From Anthopleura xanthogrammica (taxonomy: Eukaryota; Cnidaria; Anthozoa; Actiniaria; Actiniidae), in assembly GCA_964019055.1 (NCBI GenBank), contig OZ025211.1, positions 16,118,716 to 16,182,715 of the forward strand: DNA of 64,000 nt, written 5' to 3'. Below, one piece after another: positions 55,150 through 64,000 of this stretch (position 1 is its first letter; the number at the start of each line of letters is the position of its first letter). The notes below the pieces were generated by a model. It was given only the letters and a program-made list of their open reading frames with translations, ran no database searches and had not been told where the DNA came from. The position numbers and the translations under genes were made by a program.

Positions 55150-56299
55150 GACGGAAATAACCAACACCCAAGGGAGATCGCAAACTCCAACCTAGCCCTG
55201 GCCTGCTGCACGGCAAGCTGATACCGCTGAATGCTTTTTGAGATGTCGTTCTCTATTATCGCCTACTCAAATAGGACTAAGAATTCCTGTCTAGTTTCTT
55301 GGGCCGACCCAGAGGCACCAACGATGCTGCTCCTGGTATTAACCTGAGCACCAAGAACGCAATAAACAAATGCTTCTATGCTCCTGTTTATCCTAGCTAG
55401 GCCTGCCGCCGTTAGTCCCTTACCTTCCTGTGGCATAAAGTACTTCCATTGGTTCTCACTTTCGGGGTTATAAAGATAATCCATAGGCAGGTGAGGTACT
55501 TTGCCACCAAACTGATAAATACCACCGGGCCATATGTTCATTCTCCTGTCAAAGTCGCGGTCCTCGGCGGTTGGTTCATGTCCCCACTCTGTGTGTGTTT
55601 TTTCCCTGTCCACGTAAATGTCCCCTATACCCCCGTTCGAGCCGTGGGTAAAGCGAAAGTCTTTGGGGGCATTAAATTCATTTCTTATTCTCTCATGCAC
55701 TACCTTGTCATAAGTCAAACTTACGGGATTAAAAGTGCTGTCGCCAGGCATAGCGCTCTTAAGCTCATAAAGCAACCTACGCATCGTAAATGCAACATGA
55801 AACCGCAGGAAGCTTCCTGCTTGGTTGTCCTTTAGCATGTTTTCTGCCACCCAACAGCCTGCTGTTGCTCACCAAGTACGAAATTCAGTATCTGAGGCCA
55901 AAAGGCAATATCTGGGCCCCTTATCCACCTGTAGGCATCCTCTTTCCTATGCTTAATGGCTAGGTCAACAAATAAGTCTCTAACCCTTATGTCAAAGTAC
56001 TTATTTGAAACATAAATCCTTAGCTTCGTAAGGTCCCCCACAGTTACGTCTTGGTCAAAATCCGTGTGGGCAGGGTAGCTTACCTTCTCTAGTAAGTACT
56101 CTTCTGGAAAGCTTGGGGGCTTCCTAACAGCTGGCTTGGGCTTCCTAAAGTCAGAAGCCCTGTAAGCAACTTTCCCAGTGGGTACGTAGACTATAGTGTC
56201 GCCTCGAAGCATAAACTTAGAAAAATCAGCATTAGGAAGGGCTTCCTTGAAAGCTTGCCAAAGGCCATAATCATCGTTATCTTCAAACCCCTCGTACAT
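55150..56299 (-). pseudogene. Virus-like cluster gene 1 (large unknown protein, frame-broken)
   Basis: Two overlapping frames (55832-56299 and 55263-55850) join end to end around 55832-55850, where a frameshift must lie. A TAG near 55260 is followed in the same frame by another protein-like helical segment (KSIQRYQLAVQQARARL). Together they cover about 380 residues. The start at 56299 (MYEGFEDNDDYGLW) is followed by a Pro/Lys-rich region, a helical region, and motifs such as NIWPGGIYQFG and TRSSIVGASGSAQ. No catalytic motif is visible; the size and position would suit a structural protein, but this is only inference. The gene is intronless. Confidence 0.5.
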
Positions 56300-56309
56300 A
56301 TATATATAT

Positions 56310-56910
56310 ATGGACGTGATACCTACTGCACCTTTGTACCCTGAGGTGCCTAAGGAACCAAACGAATTAAACGCAGAGAACTTTAGGTTAAATAAGGCAA
56401 ATCTAATTTTGGCTTACCTTGAAGGCCAGAACAAGCACTACGAAGAGGTAAAAAAAAATACGCCAGAGGCAGAGCCGTCTTACACAAATTAGCCATAACA
56501 ACAGGCTCCTTGTCTGTTGCTTTGACTGGTTCTGGAGTCGCAACATCTCTCACGGGTCCAGGAGTAGTTATTGGTGTTCCTTTGGCCAGTGTTGGGGCCA
56601 TCTGTGGAATTATCTCTGCTGTTAGTACGGCCATAATGAAAAAATTATCCACGAAGATCTCAAAACACGACTGAAGCATCATGCTAGCGAAATCAAAGAG
56701 TAACACCATTATTGACCTAACGTCTAAGGCATTGCGTGACAAGAGAATAGACGACGTAGAATTCTCGCTCATTCTAGCCGAAGGAGACAAGTACGAAAAA
56801 CTTGAAGTCTGAAATTAGGGATAAAAAAATGGTCAAAGACCTAACCGAAGAAGAAAGAAAAAAAATATACCAAGTGGCAAAGACAGAGCTTCAAAGAAAA
56901 CTCGCTCAGT
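56310..56910 (+). pseudogene. Virus-like cluster gene 2 (membrane-type protein, frame-broken)
   Basis: ATG 56310 opens MDVIPTAPLYPEVP and a helical segment, then the frame is lost at an A-run near 56450. In the other frame, a small-residue/hydrophobic stretch (about 56510-56630, rich in Gly, Ala, Val and Thr) looks like one or two membrane segments, followed by TIIDLTSKALRDKRIDD after an in-frame TGA near 56670. A further frame change leads to an Arg/Lys/Glu-rich end at about 56910. Divergent from gene 1 with only 10 bp between start codons, so the two may share a promoter. Confidence 0.5.
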
Positions 56911-57043
56911 AAATATTTGTTTTGAAAAGAGCCAGACAGGTTTTAATTTGCATATCGAACGTCAGTCTAGAAAATATGCGTAATCAAGTAGCTTCACAAT
57001 TTTTATTTCGTCAAGTCCGGGTTTACAATAATAAAGACATGTC

Positions 57044-57622
57044 CTATTTCCAAGACTTTGGATCTTCATCACACACCTGCCGTATTTTCTTCAAATTCAA
57101 GGGAAAAAATCTCAGAGGCAACTGACATTGTAAGAGTTGATTATACTCTGATACAAGGCTGTGAAGTCTTATTAGAAAACATGCATGATTATAAGACAAA
57201 TTAACCGCCAACAGATATTTCTTAAGCTGCCCCAAACTCGTTATTTCCTTCAGACGTGATAGTAATTGTCCTTGAAGAGCAGAATAATATAGGCTCCTTT
57301 TACTCGAATCTCCAATAGCTTTACCAAGTATCTTTATGCTTTCGAGGCATTCATCAGGGCTTCCACTCTTTAGGTTATTCTCGATTCCATCATAGCTCGT
57401 AAGGGGGCTAGGGTCCTTAGCCTCAAACAACTTTTCCCTCACGTCTTTCAAATGATCCTTAGTCTTGGGCTGAGGATAGATACCAAGGAGTTCTGGATAT
57501 TTTCTCCCCAACTCGGAAAAGGCGGCATTGATGACACCTTCTGTCTCCGGATGTTCTTGAGAGATGCGACGAAATACGGAACCTAGGTCATGTCTTAGCT
57601 GCTCGACCCTCTGCTTATTCAT
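57044..57622 (-). CDS. Virus-like cluster gene 3 (helical protein, 192 residues)
   Basis: An uninterrupted ORF with ATG at 57622. It is predominantly helical by composition (LRHDLGSVFRRISQEH, ECLESIKILGKAIG) and contains no zinc, nuclease or polymerase motif. It is the only intact gene of the cluster and is convergent with gene 2. Function unknown. Confidence 0.5.
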   Translation of the reverse strand: MNKQRVEQLRHDLGSVFRRISQEHPETEGVINAAFSELGRKYPELLGIYPQPKTKDHLKDVREKLFEAKDPSPLTSYDGIENNLKSGSPDECLESIKILGKAIGDSSKRSLYYSALQGQLLSRLKEITSLGQLKKYLLAVNLSYNHACFLIRLHSLVSEYNQLLQCQLPLRFFPLNLKKIRQVCDEDPKSWK

Positions 57623-57689
57623 ATGTGATCGATATGCGTATCATATAGATCCGTCGCATGACCTTATATTACGTCAGTCGCCTTGGAAT

Positions 57690-58154
57690 CCATCCCAAGA
57701 GGGGGTGGTTGGGGTCAATTTCGTGGCTCTGGGCATGTCTTGAGAAACATCGGGTATTCCTTTTCCGGTAATCTCAGACAAAAGGTAGGAAACGCCTTTG
57801 TAATTACCTAGCTTTATTTTTTTTTAGCGTCTTCCTTAAGCTTTGTAAAGTTGGCTCTCTTAAGTTGTCTATGATTTTCTTCTTTGTTTTTTCATCAAAG
57901 TAGGCGGGGTAATAGCCTCTTATGTAATTCATCCATTCCCTGAAGTATCTTATCCTTTTGTAAGGCGTTCGCTTATGCTCTATGGTAACACAAGGTACAG
58001 CATTGCGTATATTCCTTCCGCATTCGTAACACTGCGCCGAGGTGTCTTCCTCTATTTGCATCCTCTCCCCGCAGCAACGATAAGGCGTATCAGACGTATA
58101 TCGTGCGCAATTCCTGGGACGTGACAGACAGACCACAAAATGTATGGTGCCCAC
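57690..58154 (-). pseudogene. Virus-like cluster gene 4 (VLTF3-like zinc protein, frame-broken)
   Basis: The N-terminal part carries two zinc-type pairs (RCCGERM and CYECGRNI) followed by YKRIRYFREWMNYIRGYYP, which resembles the HF-x-EWLNQIQGKE-type motif of poxvirus/NCLDV late transcription factor VLTF3 (Pfam Pox_VLTF3, from memory). The frame breaks at an A-run near 57820-57828, and the next frame continues with a Tyr/Gly-containing segment at the place where that family has its C-terminal block. If the assignment is right, the protein would drive late transcription of a DNA virus-like element. The similarity is by eye and moderate. Confidence 0.45.
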
Positions 58155-58267
58155 AGAGACCGTAAAACGCCAGAAATACCCGCTTTGTCCTGACGGCTGT
58201 GGCGGTCCAGCTATAGTGCTGCTCGAGATAGAAGCTCAACGCTTATGACTTTTCATGATAAATTTGA

Positions 58268-58337
58268 TATCCACCATTACACACGAGCCAGCACCCTAGG
58301 TGACCTGGCCTTCTGACACAGGGATCCCAACATAACA
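58268..58337 (-). repeat. 3' LTR remnant, 70 bp
   Basis: Identical to 62470-62539 as far as I can see, then diverges abruptly at 58267. Confidence 0.85.
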
Positions 58338-58497
58338 TCCCAACCTAACCTTAAAATAGTTCAGTGTTCATAGCTTAATGAAACAAGTCTAACAACAACA
58401 GTCTGGACGTGCAGCAATAATAGCACAGTCTAGTAATAACAATAATCAGTGTCTCTCTTCGCCTCAGCTCTCCAGTCTCCTGCTCCACCGGTTCATC

Positions 58498-61400
58498 CTA
58501 CGATGTTAGCAATTCCCCATCATTTACCGGGGTCAGGTCTCTCTCTACTGTTGGATTGACCTGTTGAGGTGCCTGCTCCTGCTGTTCCAACCATTGCCCA
58601 TCATCAGACTGCCTCAGAATCATGTCAATGTTCGCCGGAGCTTTCCTGAGGAATTTCACATTTCGAATCACTCGTATCCCAGTCTCCACTTGCACTAGCT
58701 CAAAAGTATCACTTCCTTTCTGCTTGAGGATAACATGCTTATCCCCACCGAAGTTGGGGGTCAACTTCCCTTTTCTCATGTTTGCCACAAAGACAATGTC
58801 TCCAACTACCAGATCGTGGTGCTGAGCTCTCCATTTCTTATCAGCATAGTCACGTAGTTTGTCTTGGTAACGTTTGTATCTCTCTTCTGGGCCCAGTCCT
58901 GCTCCATTCTCCGGAACCGTTGGCAACTTGGTTCCTCTTTCTCTGTTCAGCATCACCCTTGATGGTGTCATCCCTGTCCCAGCATGCGGTGTGGCTCTGT
59001 ACACTTGCAGAATATCAGGTAGCACTTCAGTCCATGAGAAGCCATCGATCTCTGCTGCTCGAATACTGTGTTCCAAGTATCGATGGAATCTCTCAACTTG
59101 TCCGTTTGCTGGAGGGAAGTAGGGAGATGATCTGCTGTGTTGAATTCCATTTGCTGTAAGGAAGCCTTCAAATTCCTCTGACACAAGCTGGGGCCCATTA
59201 TCAGTAACTAAGACCTTTGGGTTTCCAAACCGTGCAAAGATGTCAGTTAGCGCCTTGATTATCTTCTGACTAGTGATACTCTTTAAGATGACTGCCTCAG
59301 GCCATTTGCTTCTGTAGTCCACCAAAGTCAGAATGTAGATTTGCCCTGGAAATGGGCCAACTAGGTCGATTGCACATTTGTCCCAGCAGTGTTCAGGTAA
59401 GGGCGTTGGCTTACATGGAGTATCTCGTCGCAGTGGTTGCAGCCTTACGCAGGTTTCGCAGTTCCGGCAGAATTCTTCAGCATCAGAGTCCATTCTAGGC
59501 CAAAACAAACTTGCTCGTAGACGCTGTTTTGACCTGACAATGCCTTGATGTGCTTCGTGCGCCAGCTTCAATGCCTTCGCCCTCAACTGAGCTGGTACAA
59601 AAATCCGACGTCCCCGCCAAAGTAGGCCTTGAGCATACGTCAGCTCATCCTTAAGATGTTTCCATTGTCCTAGGTTTTCATCAGCGTTATTCCATCCCTC
59701 TTTGATAGCGCTCACTACCTTTTTCAATTCTGTATCTGTCTTCCCCGCTTCACGAATCTCCTCAATGGACAGAAGTGTGTTGTCCTTCTTGACAAAGTGT
59801 ATGTGTTCTTCAACAAAGTTGACTTCCGTGGCTGGTGAGCTTACTGGTAATCGGGACAGCCCGTCTGCAATGTTCCCTGTCCCGGGTTCATATATCAAAG
59901 TAAAATCGTAGTCCTGAGCTCGCAAGGCAATTCTCTCCAGTCGGATTGACTGAGTTGATTTCGTGAACACGCCCAGCAATGGCTTGTGGTCTGTTGATAC
60001 TGTAACGTGACGACCGTAGATGTAAGTATGCATCTTCTGCAGTCCGTACAATACAGCTAAGGCTTCCCGCTCAATCTGTGCATATCTCATCTCGACATCT
60101 GTTAAGCTTCGAGATGCATAGGCAACTGGGCGCATTTGCTTCTCTACCTTCTGGAGTAGCACACAACCCAGACCGCAGGGGCTGGCATCGACGACTAGCT
60201 TGGTTTCTGCTTCCATCGAGTAGTGAGCTAAACATGGTGCTTTGGAAATCAGTTCCTTAATTTGTTCGTAGGCTCGCCTCTCTGCTGCTGTCCACTTCCA
60301 GGGTACTCCCTTTTGTGTTAGCTTCCTCAGAGGAGCAATAACCGTTGACAGATGTGGCACGTATTGTGTCAAGTATGTGATGCTACCCAGAAACGAGCGT
60401 AGTTGGGCTTGATCCTGTGGCACGGGCGCCTCGACGATCGCTTTCACTTTCGCTGGGTCTGGCCTAACCCCGTTAGCTGAAATAATGTGTCCCAGGAACT
60501 TCAATTCCGACACACCCATGACACATTTCCTTGCATTCAGCCGGAGCCCTGAGGCTCGAACGGTATTCATCATTGCACGTAAATTTCTCCAGTGTTCTTC
60601 TGGGGTAGGTCCGTACACGATCACATCGTCAAAGTAATTCAGCACACCGGCCAAACCTTCGCATACGATGCTCATCACTCTTTGGTATGCCTCCGGGGCT
60701 GATGCTAATCCGAATGGCAGACGCTTGAACTGGTAGACTTTCCCAGCTGCCATGAAGGAGGTAATCTCTCTGGACTCTTCTGATAAGCGTATCTGCCAAT
60801 ACGCTTTCCTTAGATCCAGGGTAGAGAACATTGTTGCTCCATTGAGTTGACGCAGTATGTCTTGAATCCGAGGAATTGGGAATCTTTCTCGTATGACAGC
60901 CTTATTCGCCTCTCTGAGGTCCACACAGATTCTCAGCTCACCGTTCTCTTTGTACACAATGTGAACTGGCGATACCCATGATGATCCAGATGCTTCCTCA
61001 ATCACATCTTCACGGATCATTCTCTCAATTTCTTCCTTTAATCTGGATTCTAGAGGTGCTGGCACTGGCCGCTGTCTTTGGACCATCGGTGGTACTTCCT
61101 TGTTTACTTTGATGTCATATTCGTAGTCATTGAAGACTCCCAGCTCTTCCTGGAAGATATCTTCAAACTCTTGTAGTATCGACTCCCTCTCTTTAGCTGG
61201 ACTCTCCTCAACAGCATGGATCTTAACTAAATTAAGGGCCTGGATAGCACTCCTTCCTAGCAATGATGGTCCCTCAACATCAATCACAAACACTGGTTCC
61301 ACTATCTCTTGGTTCTTACATCTCAAGTTTGCATCAAACGTTCCTAGACACTTGAGCTGTCCACCTCCAAATGCAGAAAATTTGGCATCTGATTGCTTCA

Positions 61401-61968
61401 GAGGACTGTTTACATTCTCCTTAAACCATTGTTTAGGAACCAGAGTTCTAGCACAACCAGTGTCAATTATCATTTCTACTTGTTTACCATTAATTTCAAC
61501 ATCAATAGTAAAGTCTATCCCCCCTTCCTTACTAGCAAAGTAAACATATTCATTAGTGGACTTGTCTGGATCTTCACATGTCTGGTGTACAGCCTTCACC
61601 TTGTGATCCACTTTCTCAGCAACACTTGATTTACAACATTTGGCATAGTGTCCAACCTTTTTGCATTTCCTGCATTCAGCATCCTTAGCTCGACATTTGT
61701 CATCATTAGCCAGATGATCATCCCTTCCACACCTGAAACAGTTCCTTGTTCTCGTGTTTGATGATGAAGACGTTTTGTCAACTTTTTTAATCTGATTAAC
61801 ATCAGATTTTTCCGGACAGCTTTGGGATTTCTCTCCTCCAAGTAGTAAGGTATCCTTCTTTGCATGCTCGATTGCTCTTCCCAGCGTTTGGGCCTTCTCT
61901 AGGGTTAGGGTATCCCCTTGCTGTAGTAGCTTTTCTCGTACGTATCCGTCATGGCACTTCTCAATCAC
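58498..61968 (-). CDS. Gypsy gag-pol polyprotein, pol-containing part (1156 residues)
   Basis: In order: two zinc knuckles (CFRCGRDDHL..C and CRKCKKVGHYAKCC, about residues 75-115), aspartic protease (IIDTGCARTLVP, about 167), reverse transcriptase (FSTLDLRKAYWQ, LPFGLASAPEAYQ, YFDDVIVYG), RNase H (VDASPCGLGCVLLQ, TDHKPLLGVF), and integrase (HHCC finger H..H..CETCVRLQ, then CAIDLVGPFPG, VTDNGPQL and ERFHRYLEHS as the D,D,E core). A DKH-type basic tail follows. The frame is open throughout, so pol could be functional, but gag is shifted. Confidence 0.93.
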   Translation of the reverse strand: MIEKCHDGYVREKLLQQGDTLTLEKAQTLGRAIEHAKKDTLLLGGEKSQSCPEKSDVNQIKKVDKTSSSSNTRTRNCFRCGRDDHLANDDKCRAKDAECRKCKKVGHYAKCCKSSVAEKVDHKVKAVHQTCEDPDKSTNEYVYFASKEGGIDFTIDVEINGKQVEMIIDTGCARTLVPKQWFKENVNSPLKQSDAKFSAFGGGQLKCLGTFDANLRCKNQEIVEPVFVIDVEGPSLLGRSAIQALNLVKIHAVEESPAKERESILQEFEDIFQEELGVFNDYEYDIKVNKEVPPMVQRQRPVPAPLESRLKEEIERMIREDVIEEASGSSWVSPVHIVYKENGELRICVDLREANKAVIRERFPIPRIQDILRQLNGATMFSTLDLRKAYWQIRLSEESREITSFMAAGKVYQFKRLPFGLASAPEAYQRVMSIVCEGLAGVLNYFDDVIVYGPTPEEHWRNLRAMMNTVRASGLRLNARKCVMGVSELKFLGHIISANGVRPDPAKVKAIVEAPVPQDQAQLRSFLGSITYLTQYVPHLSTVIAPLRKLTQKGVPWKWTAAERRAYEQIKELISKAPCLAHYSMEAETKLVVDASPCGLGCVLLQKVEKQMRPVAYASRSLTDVEMRYAQIEREALAVLYGLQKMHTYIYGRHVTVSTDHKPLLGVFTKSTQSIRLERIALRAQDYDFTLIYEPGTGNIADGLSRLPVSSPATEVNFVEEHIHFVKKDNTLLSIEEIREAGKTDTELKKVVSAIKEGWNNADENLGQWKHLKDELTYAQGLLWRGRRIFVPAQLRAKALKLAHEAHQGIVRSKQRLRASLFWPRMDSDAEEFCRNCETCVRLQPLRRDTPCKPTPLPEHCWDKCAIDLVGPFPGQIYILTLVDYRSKWPEAVILKSITSQKIIKALTDIFARFGNPKVLVTDNGPQLVSEEFEGFLTANGIQHSRSSPYFPPANGQVERFHRYLEHSIRAAEIDGFSWTEVLPDILQVYRATPHAGTGMTPSRVMLNRERGTKLPTVPENGAGLGPEERYKRYQDKLRDYADKKWRAQHHDLVVGDIVFVANMRKGKLTPNFGGDKHVILKQKGSDTFELVQVETGIRVIRNVKFLRKAPANIDMILRQSDDGQWLEQQEQAPQQVNPTVERDLTPVNDGELLTS

Positions 61969-61988
61969 TTGACCAAGAATGTTGTCTT

Positions 61989-62363
61989 CTACCGCATCTC
62001 CAAAGAAAGGCTAAGAACTCGTAGTTCTGCAATGAATGTATCCAGCTTTTCATTCTGCAGCTGGGCTCGCTTCCTAAACTTGTATCTTTCAGCCCACTTA
62101 TTCTTCTTTGGCTGACAGTAAGCAGTCAACGCCGTTTTCACGTCCTCAAACTTTTCTTTGCTTCCAGGCAGTCCAGAAAGCAAACGTTGCACTGCAGTCC
62201 CTGCTAAATGTAGTAATGTTGCCCTTTGTACGGCATCTTCTTCTTTATTAAGCTTTGTCGCAATCCTATAGTTCTCAAATGCTTCCCACCAGTGTTTCCA
62301 TTCATCCGCCAAATTTGTGGCTTCTAAATTGACTGGCGGTAGCGAAAACTTTTCCAAATTCAT
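61989..62363 (-). pseudogene. Gypsy gag N-terminal part, frameshifted
   Basis: ATG 62363 starts MNLEKFSLPPVNLEATNLAD, with WKHWWEAFENYRIATKL, typical of gypsy gag. The frame ends at about 61989, where the coding register changes into the frame that leads to gag zinc knuckles and pol. In related elements gag and pol read as one frame, so a small indel near 62000 has broken it. Confidence 0.75.
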
Positions 62364-62406
62364 CTCAAGACTTTCTATAATCTTTGTTTTATCCTCGTCG
62401 CCAATT

Positions 62407-62539
62407 TGTAGTGTCCTTTATTTCGGATGGCACAGATTAACACGGATTACGAACTGGTTTAGTTTACTCTATCCACCATTACACACGAGCCAGCACCCTA
62501 GGTGACCTGGCCTTCTGACACAGGGATCCCAACATAACA
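62407..62539 (-). repeat. 5' LTR of the gypsy element, 133 bp
   Basis: Begins TGTTATGTTGGG and ends at CACTACA before the primer-binding sequence. Short for a gypsy LTR but typical of compact Mag-like elements. Confidence 0.75.
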
Positions 62540-62650
62540 CTTATCAAGTGCCTCTTCTCTTGACTCCTTTTCCAGCATTGTGTTCTTTGGTTGAGGAATC
62601 AAGTTGTCTAGCTCTTGTTTTGCCGCTACTAGGGTATTTTCTGTTTGCGC
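62540..62650 (-). CDS. Exon-like segment interrupted by the gypsy insertion
   Basis: A CAAG acceptor at 62650 opens 37 codons (AQTENTLVAAKQELDNL) that run straight into the 5' LTR. The continuation beyond the other end of the element (left of 58268) was not found. Confidence 0.35.
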
Positions 62651-63202
62651 CTTGACAAATATTTGAAATATATCTTACATTATTTAGAAAAAATGAAAAG
62701 CTAAATTAATATTTTCCCCCTTATCATTTAAAGTAATAAATTAATTGTTCTTTTTGTGGTGCAATCTTGACATACATTTGTTATGTGGTAGATAATAAAG
62801 TGTAACCCTAAAAATAAAAAAAAATAAAAAGATAGAGGGGATATATTTGTGAATTAAGGGTTGCATGAGGCCTTGGGTTTATCTGTCTTGCTTACTGAAA
62901 CTGGGTTCCACCTAAACATTCTGGACCACAGCCTCACCATTCTTGAATTTCGGGTATACTATCCTTATTTGTTCATTCCCAAATTTTTTCCCCCATTCAT
63001 CAAATTTTACGTCCCACTGGAGATTATGATTAAGATGGACAGCTGCAATGATGTGCCTTAAATTGGGATATGAACATGTTAAGATTGCTATTCATCAATA
63101 TGTCAATCTGGCATACACTATTTTGCATTAAATAAAGCTTTACACATGTACATGTACATTTTATATCAAGGAAAAACATATTGGGTGTTTGAGCTAGCTT
63201 AC
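62651..63202. other. No gene supported; AT-rich
   Basis: Presumed intron or intergenic sequence between the two exon-like segments at 62540-62650 and 63203-63372; nothing else seen. Confidence 0.45.
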
Positions 63203-63372
63203 CTGCATAACATTCCAGGGTAGGAGTATGCTATCATTTTTGGAGCATACTGGTTTAGCACAGAATGGAATCCTTCAAGTCAACTGGTTTGTGCTTCTGG
63301 TGAAGCTTTCCTAATGCTCTTTTCAAGGGATGGCTTTGTTAATGCAGTGCATAGTTTATCATATGCCACATT
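63203..63372 (-). pseudogene. Exon-like segment with in-frame stop
   Basis: ATAG acceptor at 63372 and GTAAGC donor at 63203 bound an open frame (VAYDKLCTALTKPSLEKSI) that has a TGA and then continues LEGFHSVLNQYAPKMIAYSY in the same frame. The second motif looks like a conserved transposase or host segment; I do not recognise the family with certainty. With the stop, this copy is broken. Confidence 0.5.
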
Positions 63373-64000
63373 CTATGAAAATACAGAAAAAGGCAATGCT
63401 ATATGTGATTAATGTGATATGCAAATATGTCTTCACCTTCATTACTCCACTATATCAGTACATAATTGTTATTCAGTAGATAATACATGAACTCAGTATC
63501 ATAATCCAACAGTATGGGTAGATGAGCTACACTAGCAATAACAATAAAGAACTGAATTAAAACCACCATAATGTAGTCCAATGTTTACCCCATAAAATAT
63601 AAAGTATCCTAGTTGCTGCTCAATAAAGCTATCAGAAATCCATAATCATCAACAACATCGTATTATCCAGTATATAATACATAAAGTGAGTATCATAATC
63701 TAATACGAAAGAAGAACTAATAGTATGATCTCAGTAATACATGAATTGCTGTATCCTAATTGGTTACTTAATAAAGATGTGACAGGGATAATAACAATAA
63801 TACTCACCATTATCCATTAGATAACAGACAAAGTGATTATGATGAAGAAATAAGAGTAACAAGTGGGAACACAGTAAATGGCGATACATGTACTATAATT
63901 TCTGCAGACGTTTTGAAAGACCTTCACTAAGGGTGTCCCATATCTCACTACAGTAATTAAAATGGGGTTGGACTATTGCATTATGTATAGTGACCAGAGT
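63373..64000. other. No gene supported; AT-rich to the window end
   Basis: Contains a short imperfect repeat of TATAATACAT...AGTATCATAATC (about 63480 and 63673). No exon was recognised. Confidence 0.45.

Larger units (their letters stand above)
58268..62539 (-). mobile_element. Ty3/gypsy LTR retrotransposon with truncated 3' LTR
   Basis: The 5' LTR is 62407-62539 (TGTTATG... to ...ACTACA); it is followed by a primer-binding-type sequence TTGGCGACGAGGA. Only the first 70 bp of the LTR are present at the other end (58268-58337), preceded by a purine-rich tract, and the sequence left of 58268 does not match the rest of the LTR. No direct duplication is visible. gag and pol (protease, RT, RNase H, integrase) lie between. 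The primer-site sequence is commonly seen in Mag-type gypsy elements (recalled). Confidence 0.82.

Overview
The window looks like a piece of an intron-rich, AT-rich metazoan genome, most likely an anthozoan cnidarian (stony coral or sea anemone). This is inference: spliced genes with GT-AG introns, abundant simple repeats, and a mixture of DNA transposons and retroelements that I associate with cnidarian genomes. There is no operon structure, no prokaryotic signal and no CRISPR. No database was searched; every exon below was read by eye from splice sites and phase continuity.

Layout. (1) 1-10 kb: a minus-strand gene of about 14 mostly very small exons (2004-6895), an 86-copy AAATC array, two families of tandem repeats, and the 3' part of a MULE-like transposase (8280-9116). 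(2) 10.4-14.1 kb: the end of a plus-strand gene, then a phase-consistent eight-exon minus-strand tyrosine recombinase (11467-14095). (3) 14.5-21.7 kb: an apparently intact 7.26-kb DNA transposon with ~0.97-kb inverted repeats, TTAA flanks and a four-exon, ~1190-residue transposase with a D-D-DRK signature (Sola-like). (4) 22.3-25.5 kb: a gene with acidic exons and a hexapeptide-repeat exon. (5) 27.3-32.7 kb: a complete ISL2EU-type element (THAP-DDE transposase plus SAP-SWIM-YqaJ protein, 86-bp TIRs, AT duplication) sitting inside an exon of a SWIM-domain gene whose reading frame is continuous across the empty site. (6) 33.7-34.8 kb: a 1.13-kb TIR-bounded element whose only long ORF is a Pax-like paired domain. 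(7) 36.4-44.1 kb: a full MULE with 10-bp target duplication and an eight-exon transposase. (8) 44.7-49.0 kb: a complete PAT/Ngaro-like DIRS retrotransposon with split direct repeats. (9) 50-55 kb: small foldback elements, a LINE ORF1-like fragment, a 5S rRNA-like pseudogene, and a decayed gene next to a 912-bp TA-flanked element. (10) 55.1-58.2 kb: a compact cluster of four intronless, mostly frame-broken ORFs, one resembling late transcription factor VLTF3, read as an undescribed virus-like remnant. (11) 58.3-62.5 kb: a Ty3/gypsy element with truncated 3' LTR, inserted in an exon-like stretch.

The most unusual items are the paired-domain element, the virus-like cluster, the Sola-like transposon with its full gene structure, the micro-exon gene, and the exon-disrupting ISL2EU insertion. 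Many broken frames lie at A-runs, so some may be assembly errors rather than genetic decay.
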